From CAVPGP01 sp963704025 (GTDB lineage: Bacteria; Actinomycetota; Thermoleophilia; Gaiellales; Gaiellaceae): DNA of 64,000 nucleotides. The notes under the pieces were generated by a model. It did not search any database. It worked only from the letters and a program-made list of their open reading frames with translations, and was not told the origin of the DNA. The stretch lies in assembly GCA_963704025.1 (NCBI GenBank), contig CAVPGP010000003.1:647915-711914 (forward strand), given 5' to 3'. Position numbers and translations under genes: made by a program. Shown here piece after piece: positions 24,642-36,500 of the stretch (the stretch's first letter is position 1; each line of letters begins with the position of its first letter).

Positions 24642-24998
24642 ATGGCCGACCCGCCGCGCATGGTCTTCCTCGGCTTCGGCAAGTACGCGCGCGCGGACCG
24701 CATCTACGCGCTCGAGCCCCTCGGCGAGGGCGAGCGCGGGCACGGCGCCCGCACGCGAGTCTGGATCGAGGGGATCGCCGAGCCGATCGTCGCGTCGCGC
24801 ACCGAGCGGGCCATCCTGGCCGCGATGGGAGAGAACGCCGCCGGCGTCCAGAGCCGGATGCTGGACGAGGCGCTCCAGCTCGCCGAGCGCGTCGCCGAAG
24901 CGGCCGACCAGGGCCGCGTCGACATCGGCGACCTCGGTCGCCGCGCCCGCAGGCTGCTCGAGGCGACGGCCAAGGCCGAGCCCGAAGCGCTTTTCTAG
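24642..24998 (+). CDS. RemA/DUF370-like small protein with C-terminal helical extension
   Basis: 118 residues. Residues 7-55 resemble the RemA/DUF370 family: VFLGFGKYARADRIYAL parallels the family's IGFGN...ANRI opening, and RTRVWIEGIA...RTERAILAAMG parallels the R-T-...-VILSA end. Bacillus RemA is a DNA-binding activator of matrix genes. About 55 extra residues follow, predicted helical and charged (QSRMLDEALQLAERVAEAADQGRVD...). Assignment is by eye; a DNA-binding role is inference. Confidence 0.5.
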   Translation: MADPPRMVFLGFGKYARADRIYALEPLGEGERGHGARTRVWIEGIAEPIVASRTERAILAAMGENAAGVQSRMLDEALQLAERVAEAADQGRVDIGDLGRRARRLLEATAKAEPEALF

Positions 24999-25037
24999 CT
25001 TGGGCCGACCGGATCCAGGCCGTCGTCGGCACCGGGC

Positions 25038-25631
25038 GTGACCCCGGCAGCAACCCCGCTCGGACGCGAGTTCTTCGCCCGCTCCGTGCACGACGTCGCG
25101 CCGGATCTCATCGGCTGCACGCTCCTCGTGGACGGCGTGGGCGGGACGATCGTCGAGGTCGAGGCTTACGACATGGACGACCCGGCGGCCCACGGCTACC
25201 GCGGCCGCACGGCGCGCAACGCGGCCATGTTCGGCCCGCCCGGCCACGCCTACGTGTACCGCTCCTACGGTATCCACTGGTGCCTCAACCTCGTTTGCGA
25301 AGGAGAGGGAATCCCGAGCGCTGTGCTCGTCCGCGCACTCGAGCCGACTCAGGGGCAAGCGGAGATGCGGGCTCGAAGAGGTGTCGAGGACCCGCGTCTC
25401 CTCTGCGCGGGCCCGGGTCGCGTGTGCCAGGCGCTCGGAGTCACGGGCGCCCACGACGGCCTCCCGCTCGACCGGGCGCCGTTCGAGCTTCGCCCCCGGG
25501 CCGCCGAGCCCGAGCTCGTCCGCGACCGCCGGGTCGGGATCACGAAGGCCGCCGACAAGCCCTGGCGCTACCTCCTCGCCGGCTCGCGCTATCTGAGCCG
25601 CGGGGTCAGCCGCGGCCGAGGACGAGCGTGA
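25038..25631 (+). CDS. mpg: DNA-3-methyladenine glycosylase (AAG/MPG type)
   Basis: 197 residues of the alkyladenine glycosylase family, which excises 3-methyladenine and related bases. Catalytic Glu in GGTIVEVEAY near residue 38, the DPAAHGYRGRTARNAAMFGPPGHAYVYRSYGIHWCLNLV block at 49-86 and LCAGPGRVCQALG near 123. GTG start. Its last 26 bp overlap the end of the convergent PBP gene. Confidence 0.93.
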   Translation: MTPAATPLGREFFARSVHDVAPDLIGCTLLVDGVGGTIVEVEAYDMDDPAAHGYRGRTARNAAMFGPPGHAYVYRSYGIHWCLNLVCEGEGIPSAVLVRALEPTQGQAEMRARRGVEDPRLLCAGPGRVCQALGVTGAHDGLPLDRAPFELRPRAAEPELVRDRRVGITKAADKPWRYLLAGSRYLSRGVSRGRGRA

Positions 25632-28083
25632 CCCTCATCCCCGGCGCCGCCGCGACGCCCGCAGTGGGCCGCTGCGAGACGATCCGCATTCCGGTGCCGT
25701 GGACGACGCCCCTCAGCTTCCGCTTCCGCAGCTTCGCGAGCGCCTTCGTCTTCTTCAGCCCCACCAGCTTCGGCACGGTGCCGTGCAGCGGCTTCGCCAG
25801 CACGAGCGTCACCTTGTCGTACGACGACAGCGTCCCCCGCGCGGGGAACTGGCCAAGCACGATCCCGAGCCGCTGCCTCGGCACCGCGGGCTTGTAGACG
25901 AATGCCGCCGTCAGCGGCTGCGCGGCGAGCTGCGCCTTGGCCGCGGCGAGCGTCTCGCCGACGACATGCGGCACCTCGACCTCGTTCGGCTTGCACGGCG
26001 CCGTCCTCGCCGGAACCTGGCCGCTGAAGAAGACGATGGTCGAGGTCGAACGGCAGTTGCCGTTGTCGAGCTGCAGCTTCCCGTTCCGGACCGTGACGCG
26101 CTGTGCGGTCGAGTACGGGTAGACGGGAGCCGGGAACGCCGTCGGCGTCGCTCCCGTGTAGCGCAGGGCCCGCTCCATGAAGCTCTTCCAGATCAGCGCG
26201 GGAAACGTGCCTCCCGCGACCGGGTCGCCGTGGAACTCGGTCAGCATGGGCACGAGCCTCGTCGGATACCCGACCCAGACGGCAGTCACGATCTGCGGGG
26301 TGTAGCCCACGAACCAGGCGTCGCCGTAGTTCTCCGTCGTGCCCGTCTTCCCCGCGACGGACCAGCCGGGGAGCGCGGCGCGATGCCCCGTACCCGCCGT
26401 GACGACGCTCTGCAGCAGCTGGTTGACGATCGCAGCCTGGTTCGGGTCGAGCACCGGCTCTGGCACGGGGGCGTTGTCGAGCTGCTTGCCCTTGACCGTG
26501 ATCGTCGAGACCACGCGCGGCATGTTCCGCATCATGGCGCCGTCGATTCGCCGGCCGCCGTTCGCGAATGCTGCATAGGCGCGAGCCATCTCCAGCGGGC
26601 TCGCAGCCTCGCCGCCGAGCCCGATCGAGTAGAAGCCGGACAGCTTGCCCGTGATGCCGAGCCGGTGCGCCGTCGCGGCCACCTTCTTCGGCTGCACCAG
26701 CGCGGTCAGCTGCGCGTACACCGAGTTGTCCGACTGCGCCGTCGCGGTGGCGATCGAGATCGGGCCCATGTACTCGTTCTCGTAGTTCGACACCGTCCAG
26801 AGCCTGTCGCCGAGGTTGATCGTGATCGGGTGCGAGACGAACGTCGTCTGAGGCGAGACCCCTTCGCGCAGAGCCGTCGCGAGCACGAACGGCTTGAAGG
26901 CCGAGCCGGTCTGCCGGTTGCGCTGCGTGGCCAGGTTGAACTGGCTGCGGTGGTAGTTCTCGCCCCCGACCATCGCCAGGACCGCGCCGGTCCTGACGTC
27001 GATCGCCACCAGCGCGGCCGTGGCGTGGTCGGTGGTTCCGTCCGCCGACGGCGGCAGCCACTTCGCCACCGACTCGCGCGCGATCTTCTGCAGACCGAGA
27101 TCGATCGTCGTCGTCACCCGCAGCCCGGCCCCGTACACCTTCGCCGGGCTCTTGTAGTGATCGAGCAGCTGCGCCTTGACGTAGTTCGCGAAGTACGGCG
27201 CCTGCCCCTCGCTCCCCGGCAGATGGATGTCCTCGGGCCTGGGGAGCGGCGTCTTGAGCGCGGCCCGATACTCGCCGGGGCCGATCTTGCCCTGCTGAAG
27301 CATCGCCTGGAGGACGACCGCCCGCCGCCTCTTCGACGCCACCGGATGGAGCGCCGGGTCGTACGCGGTCGGGTCGCTGGGGATCCCCGCCAGCAGCGAC
27401 GCCTCGGCGAGCGTCAGGTCCTTCGCCGACTTGTCGAAATAGACGCGCGCGGCCTGCTGGATCCCGTAGGCCTGGTTCCCGAAGTAGATCGTGTTCAAAT
27501 AGGCGGTCAGGATCCGGTCCTTCTTCCACCGCTGCTCCAGCTGCCAGGCGAGCGCCGCCTCGCGCAGCTTCCGGGCGATCGTCCGCTGGTTCTTGACGTA
27601 CGCGTTCTTGACGAACTGCTGGGTGATCGTGGAGCCGCCCTCCACCACGCGCTTGTGACGCAGGTCCGCCCAGACGGCGCGGGCGATGCCGCGGACGTCG
27701 ACGCCCCGGTGCTCCCAGAAGCGGCGGTCCTCGATCGCGACGATCGCGAGCTTCATCTCGGGCGAGATGTCCTGCCAGTTGACGAGCACGCGGCTCTCGT
27801 CCCCGCGCAGCACCGCGAGCACCGAGTGGCCGTCGTTCGCGTAGATGTAGCCGTTGGTCTGGTTCTGGCGTTTCGCCGGGTCGAGCGCCGGGATCTCACC
27901 GGCGATCGAGGTCACGAAGCCGTACGTGAACGACGCGAAGCCGAGCAGCGCCAGCACCGCGAGAAGGGCGAGGAGGCGGAGCTTGCGGATGCGCCTGCGC
28001 TTGGGCGGCGCGGACTGTCGTCGGCGGAAGGCCAGAACCGGGCGATTGTAGCGCCGGACGGCCGCTAGACTCGCCCTTCTCAT
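25606..28083 (-). CDS. Class A penicillin-binding protein (PBP1A-like) with two PASTA domains
   Basis: 825 residues. A basic cytoplasmic tail, one membrane span near residues 30-50, a GT51 glycosyltransferase (EDRRFWEHRGVD, GGSTITQQFVKN) and a transpeptidase domain with SAFK (TGSAFKPF), SDN and KTGT motifs, then two C-terminal PASTA repeats (VEVPHVVGETLAAAKAQL... and TVPKLVGLKKTKALAKL...). It polymerises and cross-links peptidoglycan outside the membrane. The ATG at 28083 overlaps by 2 bp the divergent tyrS-like ATG, so the tyrS promoter would lie inside its first codons. A somewhat later non-ATG start is possible. Confidence 0.93.
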   Translation of the reverse strand: MRRASLAAVRRYNRPVLAFRRRQSAPPKRRRIRKLRLLALLAVLALLGFASFTYGFVTSIAGEIPALDPAKRQNQTNGYIYANDGHSVLAVLRGDESRVLVNWQDISPEMKLAIVAIEDRRFWEHRGVDVRGIARAVWADLRHKRVVEGGSTITQQFVKNAYVKNQRTIARKLREAALAWQLEQRWKKDRILTAYLNTIYFGNQAYGIQQAARVYFDKSAKDLTLAEASLLAGIPSDPTAYDPALHPVASKRRRAVVLQAMLQQGKIGPGEYRAALKTPLPRPEDIHLPGSEGQAPYFANYVKAQLLDHYKSPAKVYGAGLRVTTTIDLGLQKIARESVAKWLPPSADGTTDHATAALVAIDVRTGAVLAMVGGENYHRSQFNLATQRNRQTGSAFKPFVLATALREGVSPQTTFVSHPITINLGDRLWTVSNYENEYMGPISIATATAQSDNSVYAQLTALVQPKKVAATAHRLGITGKLSGFYSIGLGGEAASPLEMARAYAAFANGGRRIDGAMMRNMPRVVSTITVKGKQLDNAPVPEPVLDPNQAAIVNQLLQSVVTAGTGHRAALPGWSVAGKTGTTENYGDAWFVGYTPQIVTAVWVGYPTRLVPMLTEFHGDPVAGGTFPALIWKSFMERALRYTGATPTAFPAPVYPYSTAQRVTVRNGKLQLDNGNCRSTSTIVFFSGQVPARTAPCKPNEVEVPHVVGETLAAAKAQLAAQPLTAAFVYKPAVPRQRLGIVLGQFPARGTLSSYDKVTLVLAKPLHGTVPKLVGLKKTKALAKLRKRKLRGVVHGTGMRIVSQRPTAGVAAAPGMRVTLVLGRG
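28066..28071 (+). promoter_or_regulatory. Putative -10 box (TAGACT) of the TyrRS-like gene
   Basis: TAGACT ends 10 nt before the ATG at 28082, with no Shine-Dalgarno; it lies within the first codons of the divergent PBP gene. Confidence 0.5.
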
Positions 28084-29227
28084 GGGGATCGCAGAGCTGA
28101 CGCGGAACGCCGTCAACGTCCTGCCCGAGGGAGGCCTGGAAGCGAAGCTGAAGCTGGGCCGGCCGCTCCGCGTGAAGCTGGGCATCGACGTCACCGCCCC
28201 CGACGTCACGCTGGGGAACGGGATTCCGCTCCAACGCATGCGGGCCTTCCAGGACGAGGGCCATGTCGGCGTCCTGATCGTGGGCGACTACACGACGCGG
28301 ATCGGCGACCCGTCCGGCCGCTCAGCCGAGAGGCCGATCATCGAACCGGAGGAGATCGACCGGAACGCACGGCGCTACTTCGCGCATGCGTCGACCATCA
28401 TCGACCCCGACCGCACCGAGCTCCGGTTCAACAGCGAATGGCTGTCACAGCTCGACTTCGCGGAGATCCTCCGGCTGACGCGGACGACGACGGTGGCGCG
28501 ACTGCTCGAGCGGGACGACTTCTCGAAGCGCTTCTCCGCCAACGCGCCCATCTCCGTCTCGGAGCTCCTCTATCCGCTGATGCAGGCCTACGACTCCGTG
28601 GCGGTGCAGGCCGACGTCGAGCTCGGCGGCAGCGACCAGCTCTTCAACCTGCTGACGGGGCGCGACGTGATGCAGGCGTACGGCATCGAGCCACAGGTCG
28701 CGCTCACCGTCGGCTACCTCGACAGCTGGGACGGGACCGGGATGAGCGCGTCGCGGGGCAACTACATCGGGCTGAACGAGGCGCAGGAAGAGCAGTTCGG
28801 CAAGGCGATGCGTGTGCCCGACTCCATGCTCGAGCAGTGGTACAGGCTCGTCATGGAGCAGCCGCTCCCCTCGGTCGACCCGATGGAGGCGAAGCTCGAC
28901 CTGGCGCGCTTCATCGTCCGCCGCTCGCACGGCGAGGAGGCCGCGCGCGAGGCCGAGGAGCACTTCACGCGGGTCGTGCGCGAGGGCCGGGCGCCCGACG
29001 ACGTCCCAGAGGTGGCGCTGCCGGCCGACGACCCGGTGCACCTGCCGAAGGCTCTGCTGGACTGGGGTCTCGTCGGCTCGACGAGCGAGGCCCGCCGCCT
29101 GGTGGCCCAGGGAGGCGTCAAGGTCGGCGAGAACCCGGTGGCGGAGCTCGACGTCCCGCGTGAGACCCTGGCCGGGCAGGTCGTCCAGGCGGGCAAGCGG
29201 CGCTTCGCGAGGGTCGCGAACACCTGA
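28082..29227 (+). CDS. Tyrosyl-tRNA synthetase-like protein with altered HIGH and KMSKS motifs
   Basis: 381 residues, collinear with bacterial type-2 TyrRS: GDYTTRIGDPSGRS, the tyrosine/tRNA region ADVELGGSDQLFNLL near residue 180-194 and a C-terminal S4-like RNA-binding domain (ALLDWGLVGSTSEARRLVAQGGVKV). The HIGH-type HLGH is TLGN here (residues 43-46) and KMSKS is GMSAS (DGTGMSASRGNYIG near 218-231), so both catalytic histidines and both loop lysines are gone. It is either a divergent active enzyme or a paralogue with another job. Family certain, activity doubtful. Confidence 0.85.
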   Translation: MGIAELTRNAVNVLPEGGLEAKLKLGRPLRVKLGIDVTAPDVTLGNGIPLQRMRAFQDEGHVGVLIVGDYTTRIGDPSGRSAERPIIEPEEIDRNARRYFAHASTIIDPDRTELRFNSEWLSQLDFAEILRLTRTTTVARLLERDDFSKRFSANAPISVSELLYPLMQAYDSVAVQADVELGGSDQLFNLLTGRDVMQAYGIEPQVALTVGYLDSWDGTGMSASRGNYIGLNEAQEEQFGKAMRVPDSMLEQWYRLVMEQPLPSVDPMEAKLDLARFIVRRSHGEEAAREAEEHFTRVVREGRAPDDVPEVALPADDPVHLPKALLDWGLVGSTSEARRLVAQGGVKVGENPVAELDVPRETLAGQVVQAGKRRFARVANT

Positions 29228-29251
29228 TCGACGGGGACGGCGGAAACCCGG

Positions 29252-29286
29252 GCGGAAACCCAGTCGCGATGCGGGTTTCCGCTATT
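29252..29286 (+). terminator. Terminator after the TyrRS-like gene
   Basis: 10-bp perfect stem GCGGAAACCC (29252-29261)/GGGTTTCCGC (29273-29282) with an 11-nt loop, followed by TATTT. A second GCGGAAACCC copy lies just upstream (29240-29249) and could pair alternatively. It abuts the rrn promoter. Confidence 0.75.
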
Positions 29287-29313
29287 TGACACTGGCTCGA
29301 ACCCGGCTATACT
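29286..29313 (+). promoter_or_regulatory. rrn operon promoter
   Basis: TTGACA (29286-29291) and TATACT (29308-29313) with a 16-bp spacer, the closest match to sigma-A consensus in the window. It sits 37 nt before a 26-nt segment rich in charged-stem potential and about 400 nt before 16S. Expected start near 29320. Confidence 0.85.
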
Positions 29314-29411
29314 TCCCGAGCCGCTTCGACGAGGCGGTGAAGCAAAGTCCCTGCACCTCGACACTGGAGCGCCTTCGGACGCACTCGGATACGATTGAGT
29401 CGCTACCCTGG

Positions 29412-29443
29412 AGGCCTCTGGCGCGAGTCGGAGGCTTTTCTTT
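29412..29443 (+). terminator. Attenuator-like hairpin in the rrn leader
   Basis: Stem AGGCCTC/GAGGCTT (7 pairs, one G-U) followed by TTTCTTT, about 100 nt downstream of the rrn promoter. It resembles an intrinsic terminator lying before the boxA-like site, so it may be an attenuator or only part of the leader fold. Confidence 0.4.
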
Positions 29444-29460
29444 GCCGCCGTTGGTGGCGC

Positions 29461-29486
29461 GGTCTTTGAAAACTCAACAGCGTGCG
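29461..29486 (+). promoter_or_regulatory. 16S processing stem, 5' strand, with boxA-like TTTGAAAACT
   Basis: The 26 nt pair with 31415-31440 after 16S: 23 Watson-Crick pairs, two G-U and one G-G mismatch. This closes a loop around the whole 16S, as expected for an RNase III processing stalk. The CTTTGAAAACT portion matches the boxA-like antitermination element of actinobacterial rrn leaders. Confidence 0.75.
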
Positions 29487-29629
29487 TTTACGTCGAGACC
29501 TCCTCGGCATCGGTTCGCCGATGCTCGGGAGGAATCAACAACCTCGTCAACCCAACGCGGCCGGCTGAAGCACTTGCCGGGCGCCGCGGGAAGACACTTT
29601 GAGCTCAGACTCTGTGCTCGAAGAAAGGC

Positions 29630-29703
29630 TTCTCCCTGCTGTCTGAACGGCGGTGCCGTTTGGCTGTTTGAACGGCGGTGCTGTTTCGACAGCGTCGGGA
29701 GAA
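29630..29703 (+). promoter_or_regulatory. Three-way-junction fold just upstream of 16S
   Basis: Outer stem TTCTCCCTGCTGTC (29630-29643)/GACAGCGTCGGGAGAA (29688-29703, one small bulge) encloses two tandem near-identical hairpins: AACGGC-GGT-GCCGTT and AACGGC-GGT-GCTGTT, copies of TGAACGGCGGTGCYGTTT 25 nt apart. It ends about 8 nt before the mature 16S 5' end. Confidence 0.6.
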
Positions 29704-29710
29704 AACCATC

Positions 29711-31261
<1,551 letters not shown>

Positions 31262-31556
31262 AGGGATTCCGGAGCAATTACTCCGGAGGCTGCCAGACCT
31301 GTCGATGGAAGCTCGCTTCCGTCCAGTGAGCTGGTTCGCCTAGATCAACGTCGACCTCGACAAGTCGTGATTTTCGCTGGCAACCGCTCGCGGTCGCCAG
31401 TTGGAGCCACGAGTCGCGCGCTGTTGAGTTTTGAGAGACCGCCCCCAGGGCGGTTCCTCTGTTGTGCAGCACTCTGTAGTGCCGCACGGTGGGCCGCCGG
31501 CCCGCGCGCACCTTGAAAACTCCATAGTGGCATCGAAATCAAATGTGTTCTTCACG
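31262..31556 (+). other. 16S-23S internal spacer without tRNA genes
   Basis: About 295 nt. It holds the 3' strand of the 16S stalk (31415-31440), a TGTGCAGCACTCTGTAGTGCCGCAC hairpin region (31463-31487) and the 5' strand of the 23S stalk (31506-31532). No tRNA-Ile or tRNA-Ala cloverleaf or TTCGA arm is present. Confidence 0.8.
31506..31532 (+). promoter_or_regulatory. 23S processing stem, 5' strand
   Basis: 27 nt that pair with 34561-34587 downstream of 23S (23 Watson-Crick, three G-U, one G-G mismatch). It shares the CTTGAAAACTC core with the 16S leader element, and the single G-G mismatch falls at the same place in both stalks. Confidence 0.75.
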
Positions 31557-34544
<2,988 letters not shown>

Positions 34545-34560
34545 GAACACATTTCTTCGC

Positions 34561-34587
34561 TGCTGCTATGGAGTTTTGAGGGTGCGC
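34561..34587 (+). promoter_or_regulatory. 23S processing stem, 3' strand
   Basis: Partner of 31506-31532. A second, shorter copy of its core (GGAGTTTCGAGGGTGCG, 34600-34616) lies 30 nt further on and forms a small CGAGGG/CCCTCG hairpin before 5S. Confidence 0.7.
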
Positions 34588-34641
34588 CTTCGGCGCAACG
34601 GAGTTTCGAGGGTGCGATAGCCCTCGCTCCGAGCTTCACAA

Positions 34642-34759
<118 letters not shown>

Positions 34760-34764
34760 CTCTG

Positions 34765-34793
34765 AAAGGGCCCCTCGTGGGGCCCTTTTCTCT
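34765..34793. terminator. Strong terminator of the rrn operon
   Basis: Perfect 10-bp stem AAAGGGCCCC/GGGGCCCTTT, 4-nt loop, T-rich tail (TTTTCTCT). It lies 5 nt after 5S. Being symmetrical, it can also stop transcripts of the convergent htpX gene. Confidence 0.92.
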
Positions 34794-34840
34794 GTACCTT
34801 CGTACTCTGTGCCTTCGAGGGCCCCAGGAAAAAGGGCCTT

Positions 34841-35683
34841 CTATGCAGCCATGACCTTCTCGCGCCAGTCCGGGTCGAGCTCGCGCAGCCTCCGCACCCG
34901 CTCGCCGATCGGCGGATGCGTGACGAAGAGCGCTGCCAGCCCTTCCTCGGCGAACGGGTTCGCCGTGTAGAGCGGCTCGGTGGCGGGGCTCGCACGGAAC
35001 TCGACCAGCTCCATGGCCTGCTCGAGGCGAACCAGCGCATCGGCGAGTCCGTGCGGCGAGCGGCAGAGATCCGCTGCCGCTCGGTCGGCGGCGAACTCGC
35101 GTTTCGGGGAGAGCAGGACGTGCGTGAACGCTGCCGCCACGGGCCCGAGCACGAAGAGGAGCGCCCGCTCGAGCCAGCCGCCGATGCGGCTCGTCTCGAC
35201 GATCGCGGTGGCGATCACCGCCGCCGTCGTCTGGAGCAGGACGTCGCGGTGCCGGACGTGCGCGATCTCGTGCGCGATCACACCTTCCAGCTCGGCAGGC
35301 GAGGCCGCGGACAGGAGGCCCGTCGAGACGGCGATCGCCGAGGCGAGCGGTCCGCGCCCGGCCGCAAGCGCACGGGGAAAGCCGTCAGGGAGGAGGTAGA
35401 GGCGCGGCTTCACCACGCGGGCGCGCGCCGCGAGCGACTCGACCGTCGAGTGCAGCGCCGGCGCCTCCCCCGGAAGCAGCTCGCGCGCGCCCACCATCCC
35501 GAGCGCGACCCGGTCCGCGTAGGTCCACAGCCCCACGGCCGCAAGCAGGACGCAGAAGATGAAGAGCGAGGCGACCCGCAGGCCCCCGAGCGCCCAGCCG
35601 AGCGCTCCGAGCGCCGCGGCGAGCGCGAGCAGCAGCGACCACGCCTTCAGCAGGTTGAGCATCGCGGCCGGGCGGCCCGTCAC
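34841..35683 (-). CDS. htpX: HtpX-like M48 membrane metalloprotease
   Basis: 280 residues (273 if the ATG at 35662 is used). Two N-terminal hydrophobic segments (LLKAWSLLLALAAALGALGWAL and VASLFIFCVLLAAVGLW), the zinc motif HEIAHVRHRD near residue 139, two more membrane stretches and the downstream Glu in REFAADRAAAD near 195. It degrades misfolded membrane proteins at the cytoplasmic face. The GTG start directly follows the TGA of the LSm-like gene, so the two are coupled. Confidence 0.9.
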   Translation of the reverse strand: MTGRPAAMLNLLKAWSLLLALAAALGALGWALGGLRVASLFIFCVLLAAVGLWTYADRVALGMVGARELLPGEAPALHSTVESLAARARVVKPRLYLLPDGFPRALAAGRGPLASAIAVSTGLLSAASPAELEGVIAHEIAHVRHRDVLLQTTAAVIATAIVETSRIGGWLERALLFVLGPVAAAFTHVLLSPKREFAADRAAADLCRSPHGLADALVRLEQAMELVEFRASPATEPLYTANPFAEEGLAALFVTHPPIGERVRRLRELDPDWREKVMAA

Positions 35684-35941
35684 TCAGACCTCGTCGTCGT
35701 CGGAGTCGCGCTCGTCCTCGGTGAGGCCGCGCGGGGGCCAATCCGGCTCGGGTGCGTCACAACGGCTCGAGCAATGCAGCGAGGCGATGTTCTGCAACGG
35801 GATCAGGATGTGGCCGTTGAGCTCGATGTGGGCGACGTCCTCGACGTAGCAGTACGCGGTCAGCACGCCGTCCTGGTACTCACCTCCGAACAGCGCGACC
35901 TCGACCTGCTCGCCCTTGTACTTGCTCGTGTAGTCCTCCAA
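35684..35941 (-). CDS. Small protein with LSm/Hfq-like beta-barrel pattern
   Basis: 85 residues with an acidic tail (DERDSDDDEV). Residues 7-60 follow the Sm pattern: YKGEQVEVALFGGEYQDGVL for Sm1 strands (G..V.V.L..G....G.L), then HIELNGHILIPLQNIASLH, where HILIPLQNIASL sits like the Hfq Sm2 segment VYKHAIST. Start is TTG, 9 nt after a TAGACT hexamer (35951-35956). It lies between a phosphatase and htpX. Actinobacteria are generally considered to lack Hfq, so an RNA-binding role is an attractive but unproven inference; it could be another small barrel. Confidence 0.5.
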   Translation of the reverse strand: MEDYTSKYKGEQVEVALFGGEYQDGVLTAYCYVEDVAHIELNGHILIPLQNIASLHCSSRCDAPEPDWPPRGLTEDERDSDDDEV

Positions 35942-35948
35942 GCCGCGG

Positions 35949-36482
35949 TCAGTCTACCCCCGCGAAGGTGCCGTCCCGAAAATGGAGCTCGAAGACGGCG
36001 CAGTTCTCGAGCCGTCCTTCCACGTCGACACCTGCGTGGCGCCGGAGGGCGCCGAGCGAGCCCCCGTGGGAGACGACGAGGATGCGCTCGCCCGTGTGCT
36101 CGTGAGCGATCCGCTCGAGCGTTGCGACGACCCTCGCGCTGTGCGCACCCCGCGTCTCGCCGTCGTGCCGTTCGTGTCCGGGGAACCGCTCCTCGATCTC
36201 GGCCCGCGTCAGCCCGGACCAGGACCCGACGTCGACTTCGCGGAGGCCCCAATCGACCAGGACCGGGACGCCGTGTGGCTCGGCGACGATCAGCGCCGTC
36301 TCGTGCGCCCGCCGGAGGTCACTCGAGTAGACGGCGTCGAACGGATCTGCGGCGAGCCGGGAGGCCAGCTCCCGCGCCTGATCGCGCCCGGTCTCGTTCA
36401 GCGGCGGGTCGGCCCAGCCCTGGAAGCGGCCCTCGCGGTTCCAGTCCGTCTCGCCGTGGCGCGCGAGAAGAATGGTGGTCAC
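35949..36482 (-). CDS. Histidine phosphatase family (phosphoglycerate mutase-like) protein
   Basis: 177 residues with the phosphohistidine motif LARHGETDWNREGRFQG at residues 6-22, SSDLRRAHETA near 53 and the second His in LVVSHGGSLGALRRH near 142. It dephosphorylates a small metabolite such as a sugar phosphate or nucleotide; substrate unknown. GTG start 6-7 nt after a TAGCCT hexamer on the minus strand. Confidence 0.88.
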   Translation of the reverse strand: MTTILLARHGETDWNREGRFQGWADPPLNETGRDQARELASRLAADPFDAVYSSDLRRAHETALIVAEPHGVPVLVDWGLREVDVGSWSGLTRAEIEERFPGHERHDGETRGAHSARVVATLERIAHEHTGERILVVSHGGSLGALRRHAGVDVEGRLENCAVFELHFRDGTFAGVD

Positions 36483-36488
36483 GGCGAC

Positions 36489-36495
36489 TAGGCTA
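36489..36495. promoter_or_regulatory. Overlapping divergent -10 boxes (CTAGGCTAG core)
   Basis: Plus-strand TAGGCT (36489-36494) ends 6 nt before GTG 36501. Minus-strand TAGCCT (36490-36495) ends 7 nt before the phosphatase GTG at 36482. Both boxes come from one near-palindromic 7-bp stretch in an 18-bp intergenic gap. Confidence 0.6.
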
Positions 36496-36500
36496 GCGGC

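Noticed and set aside
25699..28068. A 789-codon frame opposite the PBP gene
   Set aside because: Same cause: low-complexity Arg/Leu/Val composition and no motif, while PBP motifs are complete on the other strand.
31262..31556. tRNA genes in the 16S-23S spacer
   Set aside because: No acceptor/T-arm pairs or TTCGA loop could be found on either strand.
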